From: Orientallactaga sibirica
Lineage: Eukaryota; Chordata; Mammalia; Rodentia; Dipodidae
DNA: 64,000 nucleotides
Assembly (NCBI GenBank): GCA_036365145.1
Contig: JAEOAD010000048.1
Span: 12,100,501-12,164,500 of the forward strand
Reading direction: 5' to 3'
Shown: positions 36,060 to 47,250 of the stretch, piece by piece
How positions within the stretch are numbered: position 1 is the first letter of the stretch
Layout: each line of letters begins with the position of its first letter
Program-made: the position numbers and the translations under genes
Notes under the pieces: model-generated
What the model saw: the letters and a program-made list of their open reading frames with translations, nothing else
Database searches by the model: none
Told to the model about the DNA's origin: nothing

Positions 36060-36735
36060 AGTGCCCCATATGTTCATCTGCAGTGGAGGTCACTTGCCTG
36101 CAGTGGCTCGAGTGAATCTTGGGTGAACTGCTCCATTGCTCTTTCACCTGGATATTGCGGTCCCCCCTAAGGCCAGCCCAGAAGGGACGGCAGGGTCTCT
36201 GCTGAGTTGGGGTGAGCAGCGCAGAGTCATGACACAGACTCCGGGAGTTGGGTGGAAACAGCAGAGGACAAGCTGCCGCAAACTCGTTTATTGAGGAAGT
36301 GCACGTTGGTTTTAAGGGGCTTGGCTGGCTAATCATTGTATGGGGTGGTCCCACTTTTTGTGACCAATGACAGCCTGTCTCTGGACAGGACATCTCATAG
36401 CAGGCTTCTTGCGAGTGTGGAACTGTAGCTATTGTCACACCAGGCCTGCGCAGAACGCCACGTTCACAGAAGCCACTTCCTGCTTTCTCTGCCATGTGGT
36501 CTGGCTAGGGCCAGGTCTGTATTGTGCCATACCTGGAGTCTCCTTTTGCTCAATCCAGAGCTTTTAGGGCTCCATCCATTCTAGGATCTCTGCTCCCCTG
36601 CAAGATTGGGATTGCAGGCACATGTCACCATGCCCAGCTGTGTTACATGGGTTTAGAGATTTGAACTCAGGCAGTCTCAGGCCCTCATGGTGAAACAGGA
36701 AATGCACGTAACTGATGAGCCATCTCTCCAGCCAG
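36060..36735 (-). mobile_element. Composite B4-like repeat interrupted by LTR
   Basis: The flanks CATTGCTCTTTCACCTGG and TCTGCTCCCCTGCAAGATTG are continuous in the related repeat at 17224-17545. Confidence 0.55.
36156..36530 (-). mobile_element. ERV solo LTR (ERVK/IAP-like layout)
   Basis: On the minus strand a CATTGGT box is followed by AATAAACGAGTTT and a CT-rich R/U5 part. It lies in TEX26 intron 1 in the sense direction. No coding part is present. The 151-codon frame across it is not a gene. Confidence 0.55.
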
Positions 36736-36884
36736 CAGCGTTTTTTTTTCTTATGTCAGTCACAAACAATATGTTAGGGGAAAATGCTGTGGTGACTTAC
36801 AAGGGGCCAGAGTCATTCATTCTTTATAATAACTGCAAAAGTCATTGACCTAAATGTTACAATTCAACTGTCCAGACAGAAATT

Positions 36885-37097
36885 GGCCTCAATATCCATG
36901 ACCTTGCAGTGCCTAGCAATACCTTCACAAGACCCTCATAATAGGAAGAAAAGATGATGACATCAAGTTAAAAGAAAGACTAATGGAAAGAGGGGATATG
37001 ACGGAGAGTGGAGTTGTGAAGGGGAAAATGGGGGGAGGGGAGGGAAAAAGGGTTTTTGTCTGTAAGTATAGAAGTTGTCAATAAAAAATTTTTTTAA
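36885..37097 (+). mobile_element. LINE-1 3' end
   Basis: AATACCTTCACAAGACCCTC, a G-rich segment and GAAGTTGTCAATAAAAAA end, as at 22780-22960. Confidence 0.8.
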
Positions 37098-37167
37098 AAA
37101 GAGCATATCTGGGGATTGCTTATAAAGGGTAATCATTAAAGAAGTTTGCACTTGAAAAAGAGTATTG

Positions 37168-37370
37168 AGGGCTGGAGAGATGGCTTAGCAGTTAAGGCAC
37201 TTGCTTGCAAAGCCAAAGGACCCAGGTTCGATTCCCCAGGACCCACATAAAGCCAGATGTGCAGGGTAACACGTGTCTGGAGTTCATTTGCAGTGGCTGG
37301 ATGCCTTGGCACGCCCATTCTTTCCTCTCTCTCTCTCTCTCTCTCAAATAAATAATTGAAAATATTTTCT
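37168..37370 (+). mobile_element. B2-like SINE
   Basis: Flanks AAAAAGAGTATTGAG and AAAAAGAGTAAAA suggest a target-site duplication. Confidence 0.92.
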
Positions 37371-37439
37371 TTAAAAAAAGAGTAAAAAAAAAATAAAAAT
37401 AAAAGAGTAGTGAACTTATCCTATAGGAAAAGAATGGAG

Positions 37440-37605
37440 ATAGCTGGGCATGGTGACACACCCCTTTAATCCCAGCTCTTGGGAGGCAGAGGTAGTAGGA
37501 TCGCCATGAGTTCAAGGCTACCCTGAGACTACACAGTGAATTCCAGATCAGCCTGGGCTACAGCGAGACCCTACCTCAAAAAACTTAAAAGAGAGAGAGA
37601 GAGAG
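37440..37605 (+). mobile_element. B1-like SINE
   Basis: AGCTGGGCATGGTGACAC start and a GA-repeat tail. Confidence 0.92.
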
Positions 37606-37798
37606 AATGGAATTAGACTTATGGGTGCTGATCCCACATGTGGATGTGGCATAATGATGCCTACATGTTAGCTTCAAAGACGTAGCAGCAGAGGATATAT
37701 GGAGATAGCATATATAAGATTAATGAAGTGTATCTACTGCTATGGATTAGCAACCATGCCAGCAAGGCAGGTACAGTGTAGGTAAAAAATTCTATCCA

Positions 37799-37990
37799 GG
37801 GCTGGAGAGACAGCTTAGCGGTTAAAGTGCTTGCCTGCAAAGTCTAAGGACCCAGGTTTGATTCCTCATAACCCACATAAGCCAGAAGCACATGGTGGCA
37901 CATGCATCTGGAGTTTGTTTGCATTGGCTGGAGGCACTGGTGTGCCCATTCTCTCCCTGCTTCTCCCTCTATTTGATAAATACATAAAAA
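37799..37990 (+). mobile_element. B2-like SINE
   Basis: Complete head, short tail. Confidence 0.92.
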
Positions 37991-38398
37991 TTCAACTCAA
38001 CAATAGATGCCCGTATTTGATCATAGGCAAAAGATATCAAATGGAAAGTTCTAGAAATTAGCAACTTGTAAGTTTCAAATTGCATGCCATTTTAAGTTCC
38101 ATGATAAAATCTCATGCCATGTACCTTCCTCTGGCTTGAGATGTGAGCCATTACTTGGTCACCCTGCATATGCTACCTTCCCAATCGCCCCTTGGCAGAT
38201 GTCTGGCGGTATGACAGGAGCTTGTGGGTAGGGTCAGTTCTAGCCATGGTTTTGGAACATATCCCTTTCAGGTGACAGGGCACTGCTGAACGTATATATT
38301 GTAAAGGGAAACTTCATTCCTTCTCTCAGATTGTGTACCTTTGGGCAATTACTGTTTGTTGCTTTACATTTTCTGACATCTGGATTAAATATCTCTAA
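37991..38398. other. Unique intron 1 DNA
   Basis: Nothing recognised. Confidence 0.35.
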
Positions 38399-38399
38399 T

Positions 38400-38553
38400 T
38401 TTTTTTGGGGGGGTTGAGGTAGGGTCTCACTCTAGCTCAGGCTGACCTGGAATTCATTCTATAGACTCAGGGTGGCCTCAAACTCACAGTGATCCTCCTA
38501 CCTCTGCCTCCCAAGTGCTGGGCTTAAAGGCGTGTGTCACCAAGCCCGACTTC
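38400..38553 (-). mobile_element. B1-like SINE
   Basis: T/G run start, GTAGGGTCTCACTCTAGC and a GGCGTGTGTCACCAAGCC end. Confidence 0.92.
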
Positions 38554-38659
38554 TCTAACATTTTAATAAATGCTACTGTCTAGTTTCCATCCCCTCATCT
38601 CTAGAATACTGTAGTCATTTCATTCCCACTCACGTGTCCTATTAAAGTTACTATAATGT

Positions 38660-38868
38660 GGGCTGGAGAGATGGCTCAGCAGTGAAGGCGCTTGCCTGCA
38701 AAGCCAAAGGACCCAGGTTTGATTCCCTGGGACCCACATAAGCCAGATGCACAAGGTGGTGTATGCATCTGGAGTGCATTTGCAGCAGCTGGTGGCCCTG
38801 GTGCTCTCTCTCTCTGTCTCTCTCTACCTGCCTCTGTCTCTCTCTAAACAAAAAAATATTTTAAAAAA
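38660..38868 (+). mobile_element. B2-like SINE
   Basis: Target-site duplication TTACTATAA at 38649 and 38869. Confidence 0.94.
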
Positions 38869-38869
38869 A

Positions 38870-39325
38870 TTACTATAAAGTACCTTCTTTTTCAATTTCT
38901 CAATATTCTTAAAGCCCCTGACCAAATATTTCTGGTCTCTGTCATCTGTGACCTTCTTAGCATTCATCTCCCCACTTCTCTGTGCCAGGTCTGTTTTTAA
39001 TTTAACAAGCCCTCAGGTGGAGGCAGGCAGACAGATCCACCAGGCTGTGACAATTCCTCATAACGCTCACACTGGTTCTGGTTCCATGTTCACCCAGGAA
39101 CTTCCCAAGGCAGAGAACTGAAGTGTGTCCTGCGAGGAATCTCCTCTCCTGCGTATGCTAATGGATCCGTTCAAATCCCACTCTGCCAGGGAAAGCAGTA
39201 TTCCTTTAAGACCTGTGTTGGTGGGACGTATATCAGACTTGAAAGCAGTTGATTCCAACAGCAAAATTACATGTTGTTTGTGAAAAGAATTTCAGAAGAC
39301 ATTGTGAGGTCTGCTGCCCTTAAAG
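38870..39325. other. Unique intron 1 DNA
   Basis: Nothing recognised. Confidence 0.35.
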
Positions 39326-39327
39326 CT

Positions 39328-39660
39328 TTCTTTGGGCTGGGGAAGATGGCGAAAGTGGTTGTTGTACAATTTGAAATACATGGGTTCAGATCCCCAGATC
39401 CCCCTTTTAAATGCTGGAAGCTGGGTTGGGCTTCAGTAATCCCAGTGTGTCTACTGCAGGAAGGGAGGTGGTGGAGACAGGAGAATTTCCAGAAAGCTCT
39501 CAGAGGAAGCAATGAATAACAAGGAAAGACCAGGTGCCAGACAGTGGTGGAGGGAAAGGATAAATCCAGAAAGTTGTCCTCTGACTTCCTCAAGCACGCT
39601 GTACCTCACACACCACTCTTACAGCCACAAACACACATACAGAGTAAAAATAAACAAATT
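39328..39660 (+). mobile_element. B4/ID-like composite SINE
   Basis: TGGGCTGGGGAAGATGGCG head, and a CTGACTTCCTCAAGCACGC and ACACACATACAGAG end. Confidence 0.65.
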
Positions 39661-39689
39661 AATCAATTGTAAGCCTTTTTAAACCTGAG

Positions 39690-39808
39690 TGGAACCTCTG
39701 AGTTGGGTTTTGGAAGGATCTTCTGCCTCAAGATTGGCTTTGAACTCATGATCCATCTGCTGCATCCAAGTGGTGGGAATACAGGCACAAGCCACCATGC
39801 CCTGGGCC
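39690..39808 (-). mobile_element. Degenerate B1-like SINE
   Basis: GGGAATACAGGCACAAGCC and CCATGCCC remain. Confidence 0.55.
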
Positions 39809-39857
39809 CTCCACACTCTTTCTCCCAAGGTAACCAGCAGTAACCTAGCCCAACATG

Positions 39858-40012
39858 TTTTGTTGTTGTTTTTGGTAGTAGGGTCTCACTCTAGCCCAGG
39901 CTGACCTGGAATTCACTATGTAGTCTCTGGATGGCCTCAAACACACAGCGATTCTCCTACCTCGTCCTCTTGAGTGCTGGGATTAAAGGTGTGTGCCACC
40001 ACATCTGGCCCA
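39858..40012 (-). mobile_element. B1-like SINE
   Basis: Flanked by CCCAACATGTTTTGTTG and CCCAACACTTTTGTTAG, a probable target-site duplication. Confidence 0.92.
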
Positions 40013-40975
40013 ACACTTTTGTTAGACCCAGATATGAGTTCAAAGGCCCTAGTGAAACAATTGCTCCAGGCCACATTGCCAGTCAATCACACTGGCAACC
40101 ATGAAGTGCCTGTGCTACCTGTTCAGGGGTCTGTCCTCTGCCAAGAACAGTTGCCAGCCATGGGCTGCTGAGTGCCAGTTCTGGGAGCCTGCAGGGCCAG
40201 GGACAACATGTCTGGCTGCCTCCAGGGCCTGAAACAAAGAAGCACTCCCTTCTCCTGTGTCACCCAAGCATAGATCAAGGGCTCCTGTCTATTCTTTTAT
40301 TCCTAGATCACTCAGATGCACATTTCTGGTATATTTCTCTTTAACTTCATGTTAAATATTTTTAAAACGATTTTTCCACTATATATATATATGCACTTTT
40401 GATATTATGCTGTTTAATCTCTTTTGTGTATTTTTTCTTTTAAAATTATTATTGTTAACAATATATTTGGTGTGGATACATCATGTGTTGGCACCCTCTT
40501 TTCCCTCATCCCTGCCCCCATGCGTTCTCAACACCTACCAAAGCAGAGATCCAGAGGCTCCTGAGAGCACATCTCTGAAGTAGACTTAAAACTCACCCAC
40601 CATGGCTCTGGAAATTTTGTGCAAGAGGGGGTGGAAAGATTGTAAGAGCCACAGGTTGAGACATCATGCCCAGAGGCACTCCATCCCAGCCAAAAAAAAA
40701 AATAACCGACTGCTGCTCCCACAGCAAGGAATGCCTGCAACCCCACTGAGGAGCATCTCGTATGAATTTTATTTTGCCAGTTCTATTCTGTGTTTGTATC
40801 TTTTGACCTCCATTGACAAAGCTCTTGAAAATAAAATGCGTTGGAATTAATCCTCTTCATTAGCAGGAATGTTTGTCTAAAACTCCATAATGACAACATC
40901 CTGAAAGCCTATTTCCAGTGAGTTCCTTGTGTACCACTGGATGCTCTGCGTTTATTTTGTTGTTGTTGTTGTTGT
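40013..40975. other. Unique intron 1 DNA
   Basis: No supported gene; a (TTG)n run is at 40958-40977. Confidence 0.35.
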
Positions 40976-40981
40976 TGGTTG

Positions 40982-41585
40982 TCGCAGTCAGATTCCAGTA
41001 GCTGGGACAAACACAAGACCAAAAGCAGCTTACAGGAGGGAAGGGTTTATTCCAGGCTTACAAATTCCAGCGGAACACCATCAGTGGTGGAAGAAGTTGG
41101 CTCACTTGCATAGATCCGTGCACAGAGACACCATCAAAGAGGCAGCAAACACCAGCACCAGCAAGCACAAACCACTGCAGCTCCAACTGCTCTGCCCACC
41201 TTAGGCTTAGACTTAAGAACCACCCCCAAACACACCTTAGGGCTGGACTCCAACACCCACCACCCAGTGTCATGCCCCCATAGCAAGGATCTGCCTGCTA
41301 GGGGCTAATTTTTAAAAAATATTTTATTATTTATTTGAGAGTGACAACGAGGCAGAGGAAGAGAGAGAGAAAGAATGGGAGTGCCAAGGCCTCCAGCCAC
41401 TGCAAATGAACTCCAGACACATGTGCCACCTTGTGCATCTGGCTTACATGGGCCCTAGGGAATCGAACCTGGGTCCTTTGTCTTTGCTGGCAAACACCTT
41501 AATCACTGAGCCAGCTCTCCAGCCCTAGGGGCTAAATTTTATAAAACACCTGTGTCTATGGGGCCATACACTCAAACTACCACAG
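40982..41585 (-). mobile_element. MaLR-type solo LTR with SINE inside
   Basis: GTCGCAGTCAGATTCCAGTAG to ACTCAAACTACCACAG. A SINE splits it, with TAGGGGCTAA repeated on both sides. Confidence 0.65.
41314..41526 (-). mobile_element. B2-like SINE nested in LTR
   Basis: Target-site duplication CTAGGGGCTAATTTT / CTAGGGGCTAAATTTT. Confidence 0.95.
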
Positions 41586-41589
41586 TGAG

Positions 41590-42205
41590 TAATACCCCCT
41601 CTCCCAGGTCTTTCACTGTAGCCCCCTGTCCATCTGTCATGAAGTTCTTGCCTCCCGGCTCCCTCCTTCTTTCATCCTCTGTTCCCGTGGTCCTTTGCCA
41701 AGGGCCAGGTCCATGCTGGGCACTGGGGTGCAGCACCCTGCAGTTGTGGAGGAGCACAGGTTTAACAGTGGGGCTGACGTCCGTTCTCATGACCCTGGCG
41801 CTCCGAGGAGGAAGTGGTTCTGCTCCAGTGAGAAGAGCGGGTAGCAAGGGCCGGCCCAGAAGAGAGCTCATCAACACAACTGTGATTTAATTTGACAGCA
41901 GTTTGACAGAGAGACATAGGAGGATGTGAAATAAAGCAGTTTTTTTCCCATGGGAAGTGAAGCAGGTATGGGAGTCGGAGATACGGTGAATGGCCTGCTG
42001 TGTGTGAAGCCTAATGGAGAAATGGTTAATGACAGGTGAATGAGACCTCATTTGATCACCTACCTTTGTAAACCTAGTGACCTACATGGTGTTCATGGCT
42101 ATGAAAATAAAAAGCGTTGAGAATATTGTAAAATAGCCACAAATGCATCTATTGCATTATACCTTGCAAAGTATTCCACATACATTATTCTTCTTTGAAA
42201 TATTT
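41590..42205. other. Unique intron 1 DNA
   Basis: Overlapping opposite-strand frames of about 100 codons have no support as genes. Confidence 0.35.
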
Positions 42206-42211
42206 AAGTAT

Positions 42212-42212
42212 C

Positions 42213-42255
<43 letters not shown>

Positions 42256-42462
42256 TTTGAGAGAGACACATACAGACAGAAAGAGAGAGAGGCAACTAGA
42301 GAAATGGAGAATGGGCACTCCAGGGCCTCCAGCCACTGCAAAGGAACTCCAGAAGCCTGCACCACCTTGTGCATCGGGCTTACATGGGTCCTGGGGAATC
42401 GAACCTGGGTCCTTAAGCTTCGTAGGCAAGCGCCTTCACCACTAAGCCATCTCTCCAGACCC
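42212..42462 (-). mobile_element. B2-like SINE with (TTTA)n end
   Basis: Target-site duplication CACATACATTATTCTT and CACACATTATTCTT. Confidence 0.95.
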
Positions 42463-42589
42463 ACACACATTATTCTTTATTTTCACAGTGACCTGATTGA
42501 TAAGGTAAAGGTGTGGAGGTACTCTAATAATTGTAACCTTACACTATTTGGGGGATTAAAGACATTGATAAATACAAAATGCTTAGCGT

Positions 42590-43130
42590 GTGCTGAATGG
42601 TGCCTCCCAGGAGCTACGTCAATGCCCTAAATCCCACAACTTGTGAATTTCATCTTACATGGGCAAAGGAATCTTTGCACATGGGTTAAGGGTCTGGAAG
42701 TGAGGCCATCATCCCTGTTGTTCTCAAGGACCTTAATTACCATTACAAGGGTCCTTGAAAGAGAGTGGTCACATGACCTGTGAGGCAGAGACAGGATGGT
42801 GTAGGCACAGGTGAAGAATACTGACACGCCTGGCATGGTGTCATGTGCCTTTTATCTCAGATCTTAGGAGGCAAGGAGGAAGAGGGAGGATCATGAGTTC
42901 GAGGCCCACCTTGCCTCCCTCAAAGAACGGAACAACACAACCGCTGACAGTAGCAGAAGCTGGAAGAGGCGAGGAAGCAGCCCGCAGGGCCTGGAGCTTC
43001 CAGAAGGTGTGCGGCACCACCTGCACTTTGGATTTAGGCCTCCGGCTCCCGCAAACTACTTAATTTGTGCTGGTTGAAGCTACCAGTGGGTGGTTTTGTG
43101 TGGCAGCCACGGGGGACACTTAATACAGCA
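42590..43130 (+). mobile_element. MLT1-like MaLR LTR with nested B1
   Basis: GTGTGCTGAATGGTGCCTCC start and TGTGTGGCAGCC...TAATACA end, both typical of MLT1. Confidence 0.7.
42828..42920 (+). mobile_element. B1-like SINE, partial
   Basis: CGCCTGGCATGGTGTCATG start, CATGAGTTCGAGGCCCACC end. Confidence 0.75.
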
Positions 43131-43446
43131 CCCCAGAGCTGAAGAAATGATAACATTTGTCATCAGTCACCTCACTTAGTTGGGGGCCAAAGACTGGCGG
43201 TGACATATCAGGCCAACTTTTGGAGGGTGACTCTCTAAAGCAACAAGTGATGAAGTTGAAAGAGTGGCTGCCAGAGACCCAAGACTGGAGGGGAAGGGTC
43301 AGACTCACCCAGGAACCTGAGACACGGTGATTAAATTTGAGGTGCAACGGAAACTGCCTTCCCTTCCAACTCCCAGCAGCTGGGACCCTCCTAAATGGAC
43401 AGTCTGGCCATGTCTGGCAGGTCACAGGAGGATGGGCTTGTGACTT

Positions 43447-43682
43447 TCTTTTTTTTTTTTTTTTATTTGAGAGAGACAGAGAGAGAGAGAGAATGGGCAC
43501 ACCAGTGGTCTCTCAGCCACTGTGAATGAACTCCAGACGTGTGTGCCCCCTTGTGGGCAAGTGCAGCATTGCGCCCTTGTATCACTTTTTGTGACCGGCT
43601 AAATGGGGGACCTGGAGATTGGAACCAGTGTTCTTAGTCTTGGCAGGTAGGCGCCTTAACTGCCAAGCCATCTCTCCAGCTC
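43447..43682 (-). mobile_element. B2-like SINE, long variant
   Basis: Contains GTGCAGCATTGCGCCCTTG; flanks share TTGTGACTTTC and CATGACTTTCC. Confidence 0.93.
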
Positions 43683-43689
43683 ATGACTT

Positions 43690-43852
43690 TCCTTTATTAA
43701 TTTTTAAAATTTATTTATAAGTGAGAGGGGGGATGGGGTGGGCCATTCCCAGATACATGCACCATTGCATCTGACTTTACATGGGTACTGGGGATAGAGC
43801 CCAGGTCCTTTGCTTTTGCACCTTAACCAGCAAGCCATCTTCCCAGGCTGGC
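43690..43852 (-). mobile_element. B2-like SINE, divergent
   Basis: The CCACTGCAAA core is deleted; it ends in CAAGCCATCTTCCCAGGC. Confidence 0.8.
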
Positions 43853-44144
43853 TTGTAACTTTCTATATGCAGAGGCGGAAGCCCTTCTGGGTCATGCAAC
43901 AGGAACTGTGCATGCAGGATATTTTGGTCTGAAAATCTGTTGGAGTTGGAGATAAAGAGCAGAGTCCTGGCACCTTTGTGTCCAGTAAGAAACCCTGTGG
44001 AGTGTAGCCGCTTAGATAGAGGAGGCAGTCCAGAAAGATCCTTGAACTTGACATTTCTGGACAAGTAGAGGGACAACAGACTGAAAGAATCCTAGGCAAG
44101 GTGCTTAGGAAGGGAAGAGGAAATTATTTCATATGAGGTTATTT

Positions 44145-44340
44145 TTAAATATTTTATTTATTCATTTGAGAGAGAAAGAGAGAGAGAGAATTGGCATGCC
44201 ATGGCCTCCAGCCACTGCAAAGGAACTCTAGACGCATGCAACACCTTGTGTATCTGGCTTACATGGGTACTGGGGAATCAAACCTGGGGCCTTTGGCTTT
44301 GCCAGCAAGCACCTTAACTGCTAAGCCATCTCTCCACCCA
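44145..44340 (-). mobile_element. B2-like SINE
   Basis: Flanks GGAAGAGGAAATTATTTC and GGGAAGAGGAAATGAAA suggest a target-site duplication. Confidence 0.93.
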
Positions 44341-44344
44341 GGGA

Positions 44345-45290
44345 AGAGGAAATGAAAAGTAAGTTCCCTCGGGAATCCTGAGGAGGTACTTCCCCTCACC
44401 TCCATCTCTGCTTACCTCTATACCCTGTAGGAATGGAGTACAGTTAATATTTTTCTACTAATTCTTTTTCCTTCCTATTCTTAATTTACAGAGGAATAAA
44501 GTGGCATGAAAACAATATTCTCGTGGGAGCACAATTCCAGAGAATTTTCATTTGAACAGCTCCTCACAGCCCTGAAGCCAGTGTGGAACCGCAATTACCC
44601 CAGCCAGAAAGCGGCCCGGCCATTATCGCCCAGGAAGGCCACCGACAGCTGACTGCACAGTAATTGTGCCACCAGCAAGGCAGCTCGAGTGGCTGTCCCT
44701 GCGCAAACAGAAAACGCTGAGCTGGTAAACCTACTGCCTGTGCATGCAGAATGAGGGGGCAAAGCTCCCCAGCTGTGACACACGAACTCTTTGAAGGATG
44801 CTCAGCCCCCAGCCTCTGGCCCAGACCAGGTGGCAGGAGGCCCCATCCCCTCCCCTCCGCACCCTGACTGGGGATGAGCCCCGAGCCCCAGCATCTTCTC
44901 TTTCGAGCTTCGTCATCTCTCGTCTCAATCTATCTTTGGACCTTTTGTCCTTGGAAAGATCCTGTCTTTCTGTCCTTCTATCCCGTTCCCACATAGCCAG
45001 GCGTTTCACAAACTGTTTTAAAGAGAGTTTTAGAGGGGGAGAGCTTGGCAGGAAGTGTAAAGGGTGAGACAAGAAGCAAGGTTAGAAATACCTTGACCTT
45101 GTCCCTCCCCCCCATCCAGATGGATCCATCCTTAAGAACAGGGAGACCACAGGCTTCCAGGCTGAAGCCCTTGCTAGGACAGTGCCCTGCTGCTGCAAAG
45201 GAGACAGACTGATCCCCCACCTCTCTCTCTCTCATCCCCCAACCCCCCTACACACATATCACATCTCAGAGATCCGCAGTGTCTATCCAC
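44345..45290. other. Unique GC-richer DNA near TEX26 exon 1
   Basis: No repeat recognised over about 950 bp just downstream of exon 1; the open frames on both strands lack support. A candidate regulatory region. Confidence 0.4.
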
Positions 45291-45298
45291 AGTCTTAC

Positions 45299-45359
45299 TT
45301 GACGAGAGCTTGGGCTCACATCCACAGGAGCACGTATCTGTGGGCTCAGCCTGGGCCAT
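45299..45359 (-). CDS. TEX26: TEX26 coding exon 1 (start codon)
   Basis: The exon encodes 20 residues beginning MAQAEPTDTC and ends one base into a serine codon at a good donor (CAA|GTAAGA). The ATG has G at -3 and G at +4. An in-frame ATG four codons upstream would add MPVG. I chose the downstream start because the distance to the conserved WDSYATTM motif of exon 2 then matches the human N-terminus, which starts MEQ. The sequence of this exon is weakly conserved, so the call rests on position, phase, length and the MxQ start. A promoter-like segment lies about 85-155 bp upstream. Confidence 0.8.
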
Positions 45360-45442
45360 CCCAACAGGCACTCACTAGCCAGGAGAGATAAACAGGACTC
45401 CGTTGCCTGTGCAGAGGGCTGTGGGTTGCTGCTTTGTGATGC

Positions 45443-45456
45443 GTCGCCATGGAGAC
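45443..45456. promoter_or_regulatory. X-box-like RFX site upstream of TEX26
   Basis: GTCGCCATGGAGAC is an imperfect palindrome close to the RFX X-box GTTGCCATGGCAAC. It lies 84 bp upstream of the chosen TEX26 start codon. RFX2/RFX3 sites of this kind are typical of testis and cilium genes. The motif is seen; its use is inferred. Confidence 0.5.
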
Positions 45457-45485
45457 ACTGGTCGAGTTCTCTGAAGTCCAAGTCT

Positions 45486-45515
45486 CCGCCCACCCCCACC
45501 CCCCACCCCCGCCCC
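45486..45515 (-). promoter_or_regulatory. GC-box cluster, TEX26 promoter candidate
   Basis: Two CCGCCC/CCCGCCCC Sp-type boxes are separated by a C-rich (CCCCCA) run, in the most GC-rich few hundred bases near exon 1. They lie 30-70 bp upstream of the X-box-like site. Confidence 0.45.
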
Positions 45516-46074
45516 AGGCAGGTGGCTTTATCCAGGGCCCTGGGAGGAGGATGAGTGTGGAAAGCTAAGCCCAAGGCCCGGGTGTGCATTGCGTGCTGTG
45601 GATACCTAGCTTGCTCTTGCCATGGCTGTCCTGCCGAATAAGAGACTCAGGAGGAAACTGAAAAAGTATAGTATGGGGCTGTATGTGCACACCTATGATT
45701 CCTGAACTGCAGAGCCGGAGGCAGGAGGATTGCTGAGAGCTCTTGAGGCGGGCCTGACAGAAAGAGAAGAGAGAGAGCGAGTCAGACTTTCATCTGCAAA
45801 TTTGCATCTGCTCATAACCTTTCAGTTCAAGCAAACGTGGGCAAAGTTGTCATGGACTAGCGATAAAAGATCACAACTATAAGGATTTAGTCTAACGGGA
45901 ATGAGACACAGCTTCTGGCTTCTGGAACAGCCCAGTGCTTCCATCAGACAGATCAGCCTGTGTATTGGTCAGCTTCCAGTTACTACAAGGAAGTCCCTGA
46001 CACTGGATAATTATGAAATGAAGACAGGCTTATTTGAGTTCACAATTTTGGAGATTCAAGTCTAAAGGTGTGGT

Positions 46075-46208
46075 CAGGTACATATGGTGGTGCTGGCCTG
46101 TCATCCCAGCACTTGGGAGGTAGAAATGAGAGAATCAGGGATTCAAAGTCATCCTCAACAATATCATGTGATAAGACCAGCCTGGGTGATCTATGGAATA
46201 CCTTGTCT

Positions 46209-46243
<35 letters not shown>
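46075..46243 (+). mobile_element. Divergent B1-like SINE with poly-A tail
   Basis: CATCCCAGCACTTGGGAGG core, then about 34 A residues. Confidence 0.8.
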
Positions 46244-46246
<3 letters not shown>

Positions 46247-46247
46247 A

Positions 46248-46416
46248 GAGCTGGAGAGATGGTTCAGTGGTTAAGGCGCTGGCCAGCAAAGCCTAAGGAC
46301 CCTGATTGGATTGTCCAGGACCCACATAAAGCCAGATGTGCAAGGCGGTGCATGAGTCTGGAGTTCCTTTGCAGTGACTTTCTTTTTCTCTATTTCTCTC
46401 TCAAATAATACATACA

Positions 46417-46489
<73 letters not shown>

Positions 46490-46490
46490 A
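46248..46490 (+). mobile_element. B2-like SINE with two-part microsatellite tail
   Basis: The tail is (ATAC)n followed by (AAAT)n at 46407-46490. Confidence 0.92.
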
Positions 46491-47044
46491 ATGTCCAAAG
46501 GTGTAAGACAGGCTTGGAAAGAGCCACCACCTGACCATCTCACAGCACTGCCTGGAAGGGCACACCCCCAGTAACCCAAGAACCTGTGACACAGCACCAA
46601 CCAGTGACGTCATCCTATTAAAGGCACCAAGCCTTTTACACACAGACCTTTGGGTAGCCGTGCTCACATCCAAACCACAGAGCCCAACTCAAGTAGCAAA
46701 GAAGCCAGAAGGTGAAAAGTGCCAACAGAGATGGGGATGGGGAGGTCAATTGTGTTACAGTTCTCTCCCCTGGCCTTGATTTTATTGTTAGTAAAAGCCA
46801 TTCCACTTCCCTCATAGGTTAGAGCAGGGCTTCTTAGACATTTTCTATAGTCATGCAATCCCAGGCATATAGGTATATAAGATAGTTATGCAGATCCAAC
46901 ATCTACGATAATAAATCACAAATTTCTTTTAAAGCTATTCTTTGACGCACATATAATTTTATCATCCATACAGATGAAAGCAAATTAGCATACTAATGAG
47001 ATGGATATGCTTGGTTTTTTTTTAACATAAAGAATTAGCTCAGG

Positions 47045-47250
47045 CTGGAGAGATGGCTTAGGGGTTAAGGCGGTTGCCTGCAAAGCCTAAGGACCCAGGT
47101 TTGATTCCCAAGTACCCATGTAAGCCAGATGCACAAGGTGGTACATGTGTCTGGAGTTTGTTTGCAGTGTCTGGAGGATCTGATGTGCCCATTCTCTGTC
47201 TCTATTTTTCTCCCTCCCTCCTTGAAAATAAATAAAATGTATTTTAAAAA
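47045..47250 (+). mobile_element. B2-like SINE
   Basis: Flanks AAAGAATTAGCTCA and AAAGAATTAACTC form a target-site duplication. Confidence 0.94.

Larger units (their letters stand above)
45960..46678 (-). mobile_element. LTR-like repeat split by B1 and B2 SINEs
   Basis: TGTATTGGTCAGCTTCCAG at one end and CACATCCAAACCACAGAG at the other, in the reverse direction. Confidence 0.5.

Noticed and set aside
36040..36495. 151-codon minus-strand frame
   Set aside because: Runs along a solo LTR and carries no retroviral protein motif.
45372..45451. Upstream ATG (MATHHKAA...) as TEX26 start
   Set aside because: The ATG is the centre of the X-box-like palindrome. The downstream MAQ start fits the family length and has a good initiation context.
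46407..46490. Regular repeats that might suggest a CRISPR-like array
   Set aside because: They are tetranucleotide microsatellites at a SINE tail, without spacers.
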